Origin: a virus
DNA: 53,526 nt
IMG/VR virus record: IMGVR_UViG_3300028558_000005
Span: 1-53,526 of that record
Direction: 5' to 3' (one strand)
Shown here: piece after piece, positions 23,546 to 33,245 of the stretch
How positions within the stretch are numbered: position 1 is the first letter of the stretch
Layout: every line of letters begins with the position of its first letter
The notes under the pieces: generated by a model
Told to the model about the DNA's origin: nothing
Database searches by the model: none
Seen by the model: only the letters and a program-made list of their open reading frames with translations
Position numbers and translations under genes: made by a program

Positions 23546-25024
23546 CTACGAAAAAAATAACCCGGTAATCGCATGTTGACCATTGCCAATGAAGGCCGTG
23601 TTTGTTGTACTGCTAGCCTGTTCCATACCCTGTATAAAATGATACCCTATTCCGCCGTTAGCCCCTGCAAATAAATTGCTAGGGTCCAGCGTAGAAAACA
23701 GGACGCCTCTGACGGAACTCGCACCGACGTTCAGTGCCTCGGCAAACAGGACGGGCGCTTGACCGGTAGCCGCATCCAGATTTAAGCCACCAAATGCCGT
23801 TGCGGAACTGGCAGTCTGAGCGCCGACAGATTTTTGGAAGGCCATAACATCCTCAACGAACCCTATCATAACCTCGGCACGATTGGCGATGCTGTTGTGG
23901 TCGGGTATCCATGTATTAATGCTGCTGCCCGCCCACGAAGCCGTTGTGTCAGTAACAGTAATGGCTCGTTGTACCCGATTGTAGTAATTCCATAGATTGC
24001 GGGCCGTGATGCTATCCATCATGATGGTGGCAGTTCCGTTGGCGTTTCCGCTGGTATGAGCGCTACCCAGATACCGCCACGTCGGATCGCTGGTCAACAC
24101 ATAAATGCCATCCTGCAAAGACAGCGCCGCCGCTCTCGCCAGGCCTGTTTGGCTGGCTGTATTCGCCAGAAAGTTACTGACAAACGCGCCGCCTGCTGCG
24201 CTGTTCGTGCCGTCTGAGTTCAGGAGCGTGAGTGTCGTGCCAGTAGTAGCGCCAACGCGCCATGTACCCAGACCGGGATTACCCGCCGCGCCGCTCTGAT
24301 ACAGATTGACTTGCTGACCTACGTTGGCAGAGATGCCAGCTAATGTACTGGTAACAACCATCGGGCTAGCGTTAGTCACGTTGGTCACGGTGGCAGTGTT
24401 GCGAGTATTCCAGGCAATCATTCTGAGGGCTAGCACACCGCCGCCCGTGTTGACGATAAAGATGTCAATATCCGTCGCGGGCGGCAATCTGAACGTTGTG
24501 GACTGCGTTAGATTGCCTGTTGCGTTAGCGGTCATAGTGATCTGCGTGGCGCTGTCAATGCTCTGGATGGTTGCCGTGCCGGGGATACCACTTGCGCCAA
24601 TGAGCATACCGACAATAAGCTGTGATGTATCGGTCAGGGCTGTGATTGTCGCCTGTCCACTAACAATAGTTCCGCTCTGACTCTGACTGACCGGGATAGC
24701 GAGTTCGGAGAAGGGTATCTGATCCCATGTTGATCCGTTGTAAATGCCGATCAGATTGCCTTTATACTGAGTAAAATAAATTATCGATGCAGTAGTGGTA
24801 GTTTCGGGAACCGGCACACCCGAAACCAGCGTCAGCCGCCCCTGACAGATACTCGGGAAGCTGGTATTCAGTGCCCAGGTGTCCAGCGAAATTTCGGCTT
24901 GATTCTGCGCAATCAGGTTGCTGCCCTGCTGGGTCTGTTGAACAGTCTCCAAATCTTTAATGCGCGATAGAATGTCGTTGGGCACACGCGCCCGATCTAC
25001 CGGACTTATCCACTTTGAAGTCAT
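23546..25024 (-). CDS. Minor tail / fibre protein
   Basis: 492 aa, overlapping the previous stop. Helical N-terminus (ILSRIKDLETVQQTQQGSN), then TTTASIIYFTQYKGNLIGIY and repeated beta modules (ITALTDTSQLIVGMLI; TNASPMVVTSTLAGI, related to the FCCH-like domain of the major tail protein). Two-thirds along, a trimer-like helical stretch, then a Gly/Ala-rich end. Probably tail-tip or receptor-binding; the ligand is unknown. Confidence 0.6.
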   Translation of the reverse strand: MTSKWISPVDRARVPNDILSRIKDLETVQQTQQGSNLIAQNQAEISLDTWALNTSFPSICQGRLTLVSGVPVPETTTTASIIYFTQYKGNLIGIYNGSTWDQIPFSELAIPVSQSQSGTIVSGQATITALTDTSQLIVGMLIGASGIPGTATIQSIDSATQITMTANATGNLTQSTTFRLPPATDIDIFIVNTGGGVLALRMIAWNTRNTATVTNVTNASPMVVTSTLAGISANVGQQVNLYQSGAAGNPGLGTWRVGATTGTTLTLLNSDGTNSAAGGAFVSNFLANTASQTGLARAAALSLQDGIYVLTSDPTWRYLGSAHTSGNANGTATIMMDSITARNLWNYYNRVQRAITVTDTTASWAGSSINTWIPDHNSIANRAEVMIGFVEDVMAFQKSVGAQTASSATAFGGLNLDAATGQAPVLFAEALNVGASSVRGVLFSTLDPSNLFAGANGGIGYHFIQGMEQASSTTNTAFIGNGQHAITGLFFS

Positions 25025-26118
25025 TGTAGCACCCCCGCCATCTTGGCCTGATTGGTCAGCTCGTTGTATTCGACGGCTGTAATGCGAATTGTACCATTAA
25101 TTCCTACGCCGCCGTTCGAGAACCCGACGTAATCATTCTGCACAATGAACGTGTTGCCGCACACGGCGAAGCTAAAGTTGTTCCCCGCGTCTAGCAGCGT
25201 CGGGGCAAAAGTCTTGACGAAGTTTAACGGTAGCTGGGCCAGGAACGCATCGCTCATACTCTGAATGACTGGCTGGGCTGATTGCGCCTGACCGCTAAAC
25301 ACTTGCTTGATAGCCAGAATACCTTGCTGGCTGATCAAAGTCTCGTTGCGACTGGTGGCGTTGACGCGTGTGTTAATCGTAGGTGCATCATTGACCCCGT
25401 ACACCGCATTGTAAACAGTGCCTTGCTCAGTATACATGGGGCTGGCGCTCATCAGATTGGCGTTGCTGAGCACAACACCGCTGTTTACGCCTTTTTTGAG
25501 ATACCAGTTAGCTTGCAGGACGAGCCGATTGCCGCTGGTAATCTGAGGGGTGATGTCCCAGTCGCAGTTAAACTGCTGGGCCAGCTTTTGAATCTCATCA
25601 AAAGCAGTCGTGGTGATGTCTCGACTGGCTCCGACACCACTCAGGTCGATATTGCCGGGTTGGATAGGAATGCCGCCCCATTCCAACTGAGCGCGGCTGA
25701 TGATGAGACTGAACGTCGAGCCGGGGCCTCCTACCGAGATATGCTCGTTGTAAAGCGGACGATAGGCCAGAATCTGCTCGGCACTGTAAGCGGTGATTGT
25801 AACCTTGCCGTACTCCCATGACTGCGGTGGCAGAATAACGCCAACCCACGGGGGTAGCACGCCGTTTGTTGTGCCATCGGCATTAACACTCGGTTTGTGG
25901 GTGGCAACGATAAAATTCCCGTATTGGAAGTTCGCCAGCGTACACTTGGGGTTGATTGCTCCGGTCAGCGGGTCAAACACCGGAAATGTGAACTGCAAGC
26001 GGCCCACTGCCGGAGCTGTCTGATTGAGTACCCACGAGCGCACTGTCGGCACGTCTATCTCGCTGATGGGGCTGCCCAGCGGGTTGAATATCTGTACTCG
26101 AGAATAGCCAGCCGCCAT
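25021..26118 (-). CDS. Tail-associated (Tal/gp37-like) baseplate protein
   Basis: 365 aa. The opening (VQIFNPLGSPISEID, then VRSWVLNQTAPAVGRLQFTF) and the later ITAYSAEQILAYRPLY and AFDEIQKLAQQFNCDWDI match siphovirus gp37-like/Tal proteins that form the tail-tip hub. It ends in a hydrolase-free beta domain. It follows the Dit-type gene as usual. Confidence 0.65.
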   Translation of the reverse strand: MAAGYSRVQIFNPLGSPISEIDVPTVRSWVLNQTAPAVGRLQFTFPVFDPLTGAINPKCTLANFQYGNFIVATHKPSVNADGTTNGVLPPWVGVILPPQSWEYGKVTITAYSAEQILAYRPLYNEHISVGGPGSTFSLIISRAQLEWGGIPIQPGNIDLSGVGASRDITTTAFDEIQKLAQQFNCDWDITPQITSGNRLVLQANWYLKKGVNSGVVLSNANLMSASPMYTEQGTVYNAVYGVNDAPTINTRVNATSRNETLISQQGILAIKQVFSGQAQSAQPVIQSMSDAFLAQLPLNFVKTFAPTLLDAGNNFSFAVCGNTFIVQNDYVGFSNGGVGINGTIRITAVEYNELTNQAKMAGVLQ

Positions 26119-28316
26119 TAGAACCCCCGATCATTCCACGACATCGCAATCGTGATATTGGCAATGCCCGTGTCGTCTATCTGATAGACGTTATTACCCG
26201 GCTGGAGCGTTAACCAGTCGTTGCGGGTAGTGCTGAGTGTCAACGCGCCAATAGCGTTGCTGCCATCGTCGTAGGTGATAGTCTTTTTGTCGCAGTCTAC
26301 CGTCAGCACCCGGTTGAGCGCCATAGGCCATTGCAGAATGATGTAATCACCTGTGGTCGTGTTGGTGATGGTTGCATTCAGATAATATGCACTGTTTTCA
26401 GAGTTGAGCGCCACAACTGGTGTCAGGGTGTTGTCCAGAGCCAGCGTTACCGTGTCGCCCTGTAAGTCAGCCTCGTTGCCAACGGTGGTGCTAAACGGCG
26501 TGGCTGCTATTGTGCCGATCAGGGCCAACCGAATGTTTTTGTAAGTGCCCGACAGGGAGACAGCATTATGCGTGATGCTGGTCCAGGTGTTCAGACTGAC
26601 CGGCTTGACTTCATTCCAGACCGAACTCCAGGCCGAACTGCTGATTGATTTCTGTAGACCGGCAATCAGGGGCCACGCCGTGCCGATGAGCAGTCGTTTC
26701 GAGCCGCTCATCGAGACAGTGGTGATCCCCGTCGGGTGATAGAACGACCACAACAGGGTCGCCGTTTCCGCTTTCCAGATGTTGGCTTGCAAGTAGTTCA
26801 ACAGGGTCAAGCCCAGCTCAGATGAGGGATTCGCCAGCGCTGTCTGGTTGCCCGTGTAAACGTAAGACTGCTGGCCCGTGCTGACAGCCACACTACCCAC
26901 CCAGGCGGCGGGTCGATTGCTGGTCGTATCGAAAAACTGGGTTTGCACCCACGAGGTGTTGGTACTGTTGTGTAAGTCGAGTAATGGCTGCTGAGTGTTG
27001 TCCGTCGTAAACGGCGAACCTGCGCTGTTACCGTATAACAGGTAGATGTCATGCTCGAGCCATGTTATCGCAACGCCAGCGGCGTGGGATGCGAAGCTCG
27101 TGCCCTTCTGAGCACGCGAGCAGCTTGTGATCTGATACGTCACAAGATTGACGTTGGCGGGCGTAAACGCAAAGGCTTCATTCTCGACAAGAAACACGCT
27201 GTTGCGTGCAGTCTTGAGGGCTGTCAGTGCAGCCAGATTGGTCGAGTTTTTGGTGAACGCTACCGTTACTGCCGTGCCGCTGTTAGGTAGTGCTGTCAGC
27301 AGAACGCCAGCCTGACCCGCCTGCCAGTTCTGAGCGACCCAGATTTTGGTGCTGGATGTGTTGGGGCTGTCCACCCACACGTTGACCAGCGAGCCGTCTA
27401 CCTGTACGGCGATGTCAGCACCGTTGGCGAGCATTTTGGATTGCGTAATTACTGCGGCGGTCAGATGTGAAGCAGCCGAGGTCCCACCGATACCGCGCGT
27501 CACTCCGGTCAGTGAGGTTCCGCCCGTGTTGCCCGTCCAGCTAATCTGCTCAGTGTCAACAATCCCAAAGCCCGCATTCGGCAAGCCACCACCGACGGCA
27601 ACGTTAATAGGAATGGTCGTCACGCTGTTATTGATGGGGCCGTTTAGCTGGTTGCTCACCCCTGCGGCAGTTACCAGGGCACTGGTGTTCAGCCCGCCGT
27701 TCGTCACATCAATCGAATAGTTGTTCAGTGCATTGGCGACACGATTGTAAACAGGATTCCAGCGCGAATAGGCAAACTGTCCGGTGCGAGCTGTCGTCGG
27801 GGTAATGGTAAACGACGGACGGGCGAACACTGTGTTAATGTTATTGAAAGTCTTGGTTTGAGCTGTGCCAGTGATGGCCCACGAACTCGTCGTGGCGCTC
27901 ACTGCACTCCACACGGGTTCAGTAATCGCGAGCGTGATCAGGAAGCCTGTCAGCCCGGTTGGAGCTTGCGGATCAGTGGTCAGTCGAGCCGGAAAGCCTG
28001 TGAGCTGGTAGGGGGTGTTGGCGTTGTCAGTGTCCCAGGCGACCAGCGTATGCGGCTGGAAGTCAAGCACTGAGAACCAGCCCTTAAGCTGATCGCGCAG
28101 CGCTGACAGTCCAGTCGCGCCCGTCGGTATGGTAATCTCGAAAGTGATCTGATGAGGGGGCAGTACCATGCCCGACAGATACGGGAAATATTCAGCCCGA
28201 TCAGCGTAGACGGCCTGTGAAGTCAGATCAAAGCGAGCACTTGGCAGCATGATTGCCGTGTAATTCGTTCCGTCGTTGATGTTGTGACCGTTCCACGTTT
28301 TGATGAGTAGATTCAT
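26118..28316 (-). CDS. Distal tail (Dit-like) protein, extended
   Basis: 732 aa. The N-terminal 160 residues (LIKTWNGHNINDGTNY, then GMVLPPHQITFEITIP, then LRDQLKGWF) fit phage distal tail proteins. The rest is a string of beta domains, including a module near 210-300 with TTIPINVAVGGGLP and a carbohydrate-binding-like C-terminus (SWNDRGF). It sits between the tape measure and Tal-like genes. The large extension suggests added adhesion modules. Confidence 0.7.
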   Translation of the reverse strand: MNLLIKTWNGHNINDGTNYTAIMLPSARFDLTSQAVYADRAEYFPYLSGMVLPPHQITFEITIPTGATGLSALRDQLKGWFSVLDFQPHTLVAWDTDNANTPYQLTGFPARLTTDPQAPTGLTGFLITLAITEPVWSAVSATTSSWAITGTAQTKTFNNINTVFARPSFTITPTTARTGQFAYSRWNPVYNRVANALNNYSIDVTNGGLNTSALVTAAGVSNQLNGPINNSVTTIPINVAVGGGLPNAGFGIVDTEQISWTGNTGGTSLTGVTRGIGGTSAASHLTAAVITQSKMLANGADIAVQVDGSLVNVWVDSPNTSSTKIWVAQNWQAGQAGVLLTALPNSGTAVTVAFTKNSTNLAALTALKTARNSVFLVENEAFAFTPANVNLVTYQITSCSRAQKGTSFASHAAGVAITWLEHDIYLLYGNSAGSPFTTDNTQQPLLDLHNSTNTSWVQTQFFDTTSNRPAAWVGSVAVSTGQQSYVYTGNQTALANPSSELGLTLLNYLQANIWKAETATLLWSFYHPTGITTVSMSGSKRLLIGTAWPLIAGLQKSISSSAWSSVWNEVKPVSLNTWTSITHNAVSLSGTYKNIRLALIGTIAATPFSTTVGNEADLQGDTVTLALDNTLTPVVALNSENSAYYLNATITNTTTGDYIILQWPMALNRVLTVDCDKKTITYDDGSNAIGALTLSTTRNDWLTLQPGNNVYQIDDTGIANITIAMSWNDRGF

Positions 28317-28318
28317 AG

Positions 28319-30502
28319 TTAACTCGATCTGTATAGTTGCAATTGCTGAGCAGCGTTGGAAGTCTGCGCCTGATAGGTAGGCGAACCGAAGTAATACTGG
28401 TTAATGCTGCTATTGTGACTATCGTTGCTGGTTGCACTGCCGATGGCACTGCTCACCATCGCTGGCCCCAATGTCTTTATGGCACTGACGGGCAAACCCA
28501 TGCCATTTTGGATACCCACTCGCATGCCACGCATAACGTTCATGCCCATCTCAGCAAAGACTTTGGAAGGCGAGCCAATGCCCAGTGCCTTCAGTCCAGC
28601 GCTAATTGCACCATGCGCTGCGTCGATAACAGCCTTTGCCACAGCGCCGGCATTATCCACAATACCCTTTACGATGCCTTTAATAATGTTTTCACCCATT
28701 GTGATAAACTGCTTCACTACGTCGTCAACCTTCCCGGCGGCTCCAGTGATAGCAGTGTTAACGCCCGTTTTGATGTCGTCAACCTTTGCTGCGATACCCG
28801 CTCCGATGCTGTCAACAATAGCGTTGCCCTGCGTAATGAATTTACTGAGTAGCAAGCCAACTGCGTTCACTCCAGCCTGTACCCCTGTCGTGATATTCGT
28901 GCCAATCTGATCCGTTTCTTTGTTGATACCCAGCACGATGCTCGATATGATGACTTGACCCATTGTCATAAAGCCCGAAATGAAATTCGACGCGCTGGTT
29001 AGCGCAGAGTTAAAGGCCGTACCGAGCACCACTCCGATGGCACTACCCGCCGTATTAATGCTAGTTTTTATTTGCGAGACAACCCCGTTAAATATCGTAG
29101 GCAGTGTGTTCCATGCGGTCTGCACACCGCTGGCAATATTGGCGACATTCTGTCCGAACGTAACCGCATTCTGCACAAAGTCACCGACACTTTTGAGAAA
29201 TGCCGGAATGCCCTTGACGAAGTTAGCGACCCCGTTGGCGAAGTCATTGATACTCTGGATTGTCTTAGGGTCTACGCCAGCCCCGGCAAGCGCTGAGTCA
29301 AGTGCATCGAGCGGCTTCGTACCATTAGCGATCTGCGTGATAAAGTTGCCGACTGCCGTGCCAACCACCGTCAGGGCTGGCCCCATGACATTCGTCAAAA
29401 AGCTGGTCAGTTTGGGCAGCACCTGATCCATCACCGGACCAATTGCCGTACCAATCGCGTCGATGCCCGGAATGAGCGCATTGCCGATCTGATCCTGAAT
29501 ATCTTCCCACTTGTTTTGTAGCAACTGCCACGGACCAAGCCCCGCTTCGGCAGCAGCCTCGGCGCTGCCGCCCACGGCTTTGGTTAGTGCATCGAGAATC
29601 ATCGTTTGCGCTTTGGCGGCCTGACCGTGCGCAGCCATGTACTGCACCGACTTGAGCTGCTCTGCGTCAAACAGTTTAAATTGCGTGTTAAGTCTACCGA
29701 TGCCACTCTCCGGCTGGGAGATGGCTCTCGCCACGAGCTGAGCGGCCTGTGGCAGGTCAACCCCCATACGTGTCGCAAGATCGGCGGTTGCTTGCATCGC
29801 CTGTGGAAATACATCTTTGCCGATCTTACCCATCTGGACCATGTAAGTTTCAGCGGCGACATACTGGTCCTGCGAGAAAAGTGTCTTGGTGGACATATGT
29901 GCCGCCAGTGCCGTTAGCTGGTCGATGGTCATGTTAACAACCGGGGCTTCGGCGGCGGCGCTATCTACCCACACTTTCTGAGCGGCTGTACCCGCCGCGA
30001 GTTGAGCGTTGAGCTTACCCAGTTGCTCACCCTTCATTTGGAGACTGACCTGCGTAGCCTTGCTCGTCTTGCCCATCAGTGAGTCTTTCTCGTTCTGATT
30101 GGCAATCGAAGTGCTGAGTTTGTCGATCTGGCCCTGTAGTTTGGTGGCGGCTTTGCCTGACAACTCAGTGGTTGTGGCCCAGTGTCCGCCTGATTGGGTG
30201 GCTGCATCAGCAGTGTCGCCCGTTGACTTCAAGGCAGCATTAAGCTGGGCCAGCGCTTTATCGTGTCTGTCAGCGGCGTTCAGGCTGTCGCCAATAAAGC
30301 TCTGTAAGGCGCTGGAAGCCCCGGAGATAGCACTCAACGCAGTCGTGACAAACGCCGTCGTAAAGCCAGCGGCAACCCCGGAGAGTACACTCTGGAGTCC
30401 GTTGCCTTGCGACTGCATTTCGTCAAGCTCACTGTTGGCGGCTTGCAGCGTTGACGTACCATCGTCATTCACTGTGAGCTGCCCGACTACATCAAAGTCC
30501 AC
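28319..30502 (-). CDS. Tape measure protein
   Basis: 727 aa from a GTG at 30502. Long helical protein with repeated AGVNAVGLLLSKFITQG-like units and hydrophobic membrane-active segments (IVSQIKTSINTAG), and a C-terminal IGSPSKVFAEMG motif seen in many tape measures (GSPSK.f...G). It sets tail length, here about 100 nm if 1.5 angstrom per residue holds, and is produced with the frameshifted chaperone encoded just upstream. Confidence 0.9.
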   Translation of the reverse strand: MDFDVVGQLTVNDDGTSTLQAANSELDEMQSQGNGLQSVLSGVAAGFTTAFVTTALSAISGASSALQSFIGDSLNAADRHDKALAQLNAALKSTGDTADAATQSGGHWATTTELSGKAATKLQGQIDKLSTSIANQNEKDSLMGKTSKATQVSLQMKGEQLGKLNAQLAAGTAAQKVWVDSAAAEAPVVNMTIDQLTALAAHMSTKTLFSQDQYVAAETYMVQMGKIGKDVFPQAMQATADLATRMGVDLPQAAQLVARAISQPESGIGRLNTQFKLFDAEQLKSVQYMAAHGQAAKAQTMILDALTKAVGGSAEAAAEAGLGPWQLLQNKWEDIQDQIGNALIPGIDAIGTAIGPVMDQVLPKLTSFLTNVMGPALTVVGTAVGNFITQIANGTKPLDALDSALAGAGVDPKTIQSINDFANGVANFVKGIPAFLKSVGDFVQNAVTFGQNVANIASGVQTAWNTLPTIFNGVVSQIKTSINTAGSAIGVVLGTAFNSALTSASNFISGFMTMGQVIISSIVLGINKETDQIGTNITTGVQAGVNAVGLLLSKFITQGNAIVDSIGAGIAAKVDDIKTGVNTAITGAAGKVDDVVKQFITMGENIIKGIVKGIVDNAGAVAKAVIDAAHGAISAGLKALGIGSPSKVFAEMGMNVMRGMRVGIQNGMGLPVSAIKTLGPAMVSSAIGSATSNDSHNSSINQYYFGSPTYQAQTSNAAQQLQLYRSS

Positions 30503-30504
30503 GG

Positions 30505-31067
30505 TTACTTCTTTCTCGCTCTGCGTGCTACCGCTTCGTTGTGCTCTGCCTCAAGATTGTGAAGGGAGAGCGCCATAAGTACGTCGGTCAATGTCCAGTC
30601 CTCGGGATTGACGGCTATTCCGTACTCTTGCCAGAGGAGTCGGTGGACGGTGTATCTGGCGTATCCGTCGGGGAGTTCGTCTGATTGTCCGTTGCGGTAG
30701 AGGACGAGCCGTCGCTCCCAGTCTCCGTCTGGTCCTCCGTCAAGTTTTTTGGTATCAGACTGTTTAGCGCCTGAATAATCGCTAACCCATCGAACATGGG
30801 CAACTGTTTAAACTCGTCCACCGTGATCTCGGTCATAATCGAGAATAGCGGCGCAATCTGATCGACCACTTTGTCGAGCATCGGCTGGGGCAAACCCATG
30901 ATACCCTCAGCCGCTTTCTCGTTGACCTCAGCCGCCTTGCTGAGTGATTGCAGCCCGGGTAATGCTTGCATGAACACCGCAAGATCGCTCACCGATGGGT
31001 CATGTACGAGCAGCCGCTCCTTGTTGCTGAGAATAACCTCAATCGCCCTACGCTTCGGCAGATTCAT
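30505..31067 (-). CDS. Tail assembly chaperone, -1 frameshift product (gpGT-like)
   Basis: The 0-frame gene (30615-31067) slips at the heptamer at 30744-30750 to the -1 frame, which is open from 30744 to the TAA at 30505, ending three bases before the tape-measure start. The fused product is 187 aa: 108 from frame 0, 79 from frame -1. The -1 part (RYTVHRLLWQEYGIAVNPED, then LTDVLMALSL) looks like the conserved W-E-Y-G C-terminus of tail chaperones, whereas the 0-frame tail is low-complexity Ser/Thr/Asp. The start MNLPKRRAIEV was chosen for the AGGAAG site. Confidence 0.8.
30615..31067 (-). CDS. Tail assembly chaperone, 0-frame product (gpG-like)
   Basis: 150 aa; ATG at 31067 after CTGAGGAAGTCG, overlapping the upstream gene by 20 bases. 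The helical core (SVSDLAVFMQALPG, then PMLDKVVDQIAPLFSIMTE, ITVDEFKQLPM) is the usual gpG-like domain, and the last 40 residues are Ser/Thr/Asp-rich. The longer in-frame extension upstream lies within the preceding gene and is rejected. Confidence 0.8.
   Translation of the reverse strand: MNLPKRRAIEVILSNKERLLVHDPSVSDLAVFMQALPGLQSLSKAAEVNEKAAEGIMGLPQPMLDKVVDQIAPLFSIMTEITVDEFKQLPMFDGLAIIQALNSLIPKNLTEDQTETGSDGSSSTATDNQTNSPTDTPDTPSTDSSGKSTE
30744..30750 (-). promoter_or_regulatory. -1 ribosomal frameshift slippery heptamer
   Basis: On the minus strand the codons CCA AAA AAC contain A AAA AAC, a classic -1 slippery heptamer in the right phase. It lies at the only point where the 0 and -1 reading frames of the chaperone can join. 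Confidence 0.8.
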
Positions 31068-31275
31068 CGACTTCCTCAGTTTCATCAGGTTCTGGCGCTG
31101 TATCTTGCGTATCGGACTGGACATAAGGCTCCTCTGATTTTGCCATGCCGTAGTAGCCCTGCATGGTTGCAACGACCAGCTTGGCTAACTGCTCGTCATC
31201 CAGATCGGTGTCATTCAAGTCCATAGCGGGAAGGCCCTGATAAAAATACCCGTGGCCCGTGTAGATGTATTTCAT
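31048..31275 (-). CDS. Small acidic tail-module protein
   Basis: 75 aa; MKYIYTGHGYFYQGLPAMDL start after GGAGACACG, directly downstream of a perfect palindrome. The second half is Glu/Asp-rich and ends inside the chaperone gene. The N-terminus resembles small phage proteins placed between major tail protein and chaperone. Function unknown. Confidence 0.55.
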   Translation of the reverse strand: MKYIYTGHGYFYQGLPAMDLNDTDLDDEQLAKLVVATMQGYYGMAKSEEPYVQSDTQDTAPEPDETEEVDESAEA

Positions 31276-31285
31276 CGTGTCTCCT

Positions 31286-31301
31286 TTTCACAACTGTGAA
31301 A
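31286..31301. promoter_or_regulatory. 16-bp palindromic site (perfect)
   Basis: TTTCACAACTGTGAAA in the gap between the major tail protein and the 75-aa gene. On the minus strand it runs directly into AGGAGACACG and the ATG at 31275. Confidence 0.75.
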
Positions 31302-31302
31302 A

Positions 31303-32523
31303 CTACGGAAGGGCGCTCACGCCGTTGATGACGATCATTTTGAACTGGTTAGCAAGACTGCCAGTATCGTAGCGGCTGGATAGTTTCAGCGAAACACTCG
31401 CCGCGCCTTCTTTGCTGCCCCACTCTTCGGGATCGTCAGTGAGAATACCCGCGAAGTCAATTTCGCACGAGCTTGTGCCGCTGGTTTGCTTAAGCTGGAT
31501 AACTTGACCCGTGCCGTTCGCCATGCTGTTATTGACCAGTGCCTTGACCTGTGCGTTGAGCAGGAGTTCGAGCGTCAGGTCTACTGACACTTTGTCCCAG
31601 CTATAGGCGACAGGCTGCAAGCTGTCAGCCCCGTAGATGGGCTTCAAGCCGTTGCTATAGTCAATTTGCCAGCTCAGCAGTGCATTAGGCACTGAGGTTG
31701 TGCCGGGGGTAACTCCCGCCGGGTCAATCGCCAGCGTCATACCGGGAGTGATAATGGCGTTCACAGTCCTGTCGGCCAGCGCGGGTGTCTCGACTTGCGT
31801 GTAGGTTCCAGTGCCCGCGCCCACGCCGTTGCCTGTCGAGCCAGTCAGCGAGAAAGTGCTTGCGCCTGTCTTGGTGATGGTCCACTCGCCGTTGGCTGCG
31901 GTATTGACGAGATGCCCGGAGATAACTACCTGCGAACCTGTAACCATGCTGGCAGGTAGGGCTACGCTCGTTGTAATGACAATTGGCGTGGCGTTGGTGC
32001 TGCTGGCGATATTCGCTGGATTGAACAGGTTGAAGCCCTTGCCAAAGCCGCTGATTGACACGTCCCACTGTTTTTCGGCCTCGCCCTTGATAGTCAGCTT
32101 TTGCGACAGATTGCCGTAGTACTGCACGGTTGCAATGTCATAGGCGTACTCAAGCGTGAAGGGGGTCAGACTGTTGACAGCAGTCGTCGGTGACAGGAAT
32201 GTGTATGTGTAGGGACCGCCACCCGTGGGGGTGACTGCCTGAATAGTGTTGAACGCCGCAAACAGCATCTCCTCGTAGGTAGCGTACTCCCAGTCTACCT
32301 GCCAGTTAACCCCCTGCGCCAGCACGTTCGAGTTGTAGAACTGAGCAAGCCCGCCCCGGTCTTCGTCGTAACCCGTGCTTTTAAACATGGGCTTGAAAGA
32401 CGGGTACGGCTTGACAGCCATCCACTTTGCGGTAGCGACGACAGGAGTACCCCAGGTGGTTTCCTGCCCCGATTGAACTTTGAAAAGCCTTTTGGTATAA
32501 GTCGAAGGCAGAACCCCAGGCAT
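31303..32523 (-). CDS. Major tail protein with inserted FCCH-like domain
   Basis: 406 aa. KVQSGQETTWGTPVVATAKW and later EYATYEEMLFAAF, ending SLKLSSRYDTG, fit phage tail-tube proteins. Residues about 175-243 are an inserted module (TNATPIVITT, then GHLVNTAANGEWTITK, GNGVGAGTGTY) also found in the tail terminator. Upstream of the chaperone and tape measure genes, the standard place for the tube protein. SD AAGGAGATATGCG. Confidence 0.8.
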   Translation of the reverse strand: MPGVLPSTYTKRLFKVQSGQETTWGTPVVATAKWMAVKPYPSFKPMFKSTGYDEDRGGLAQFYNSNVLAQGVNWQVDWEYATYEEMLFAAFNTIQAVTPTGGGPYTYTFLSPTTAVNSLTPFTLEYAYDIATVQYYGNLSQKLTIKGEAEKQWDVSISGFGKGFNLFNPANIASSTNATPIVITTSVALPASMVTGSQVVISGHLVNTAANGEWTITKTGASTFSLTGSTGNGVGAGTGTYTQVETPALADRTVNAIITPGMTLAIDPAGVTPGTTSVPNALLSWQIDYSNGLKPIYGADSLQPVAYSWDKVSVDLTLELLLNAQVKALVNNSMANGTGQVIQLKQTSGTSSCEIDFAGILTDDPEEWGSKEGAASVSLKLSSRYDTGSLANQFKMIVINGVSALP

Positions 32524-32534
32524 CGCATATCTCC

Positions 32535-33245
32535 TTAACTACGAATAGTTGTAACGTACATTTCACGTAAGACACTGGCGAAACTTAGTGCCAGAAACAT
32601 TGTGCTCCCATACTGATAGGGCACAATCTTGTATTGCTTCAAAACAAAATCGACAACGTGATCTACCATGTCATCCGGCTGGGTCAGGATTGCACTGCCC
32701 GAGCCGCTGGTATAAGTGCCGTTGCCCGCTGAACTGTTTAAACTAAAGTTTAAGTAATCGATGACCGTCACGATCCACGGGCCATTGGCGGCGGTGTTGC
32801 CCAGTACGCCGTTCACTGTAACTGCATCACCCGTGTTATAGCGGTGCGGTGTCGCCGTGGTGATGACAATTGGGCTGGCGTTTGTAGCCCCGGTAATTAT
32901 CTTGGCGGGTGCGCTCAGTCTGACATGCTGCGCAAAAGTCTGGGTAATCGCATCACCCCAGTCGTACAGATTCTCAATGCCGTACTTGAGGTCCGTGTTG
33001 GCTTCGATGCGAGCGACCAGCAGCACGATATTGGGTGCGCTGACTCTGAACTGCTGACCTGCCGAAATAGGGATACCCAGCGGGCCACCGTAGCTCTCGA
33101 TGAGAATAGCGGGCAGCGAGATGCTGGAAATATCACTGGGCTGGAACGGTTCCGCTTGCAGGATGTAGGGTATCTGCGCCCCGGGCTGGGTCGCTGAAAC
33201 TGCTATATCGACCATGCGAATCGCGTTCTGGTTGAGCTTACTCAT
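32535..33245 (-). CDS. Tail terminator/completion-like protein with FCCH-like insert
   Basis: 236 aa. Two halves (about 1-118 and 187-236) could be a tail completion fold; between them residues 120-186 (TNASPIVITT, NGVLGNTAANGPWIVTV, GNGTYTSGSG) are the same domain as in the major tail protein. ATG at 33245 overlaps the upstream small gene by 8 bases. Assigned by position between connector and major tail genes. Confidence 0.55.
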   Translation of the reverse strand: MSKLNQNAIRMVDIAVSATQPGAQIPYILQAEPFQPSDISSISLPAILIESYGGPLGIPISAGQQFRVSAPNIVLLVARIEANTDLKYGIENLYDWGDAITQTFAQHVRLSAPAKIITGATNASPIVITTATPHRYNTGDAVTVNGVLGNTAANGPWIVTVIDYLNFSLNSSAGNGTYTSGSGSAILTQPDDMVDHVVDFVLKQYKIVPYQYGSTMFLALSFASVLREMYVTTIRS

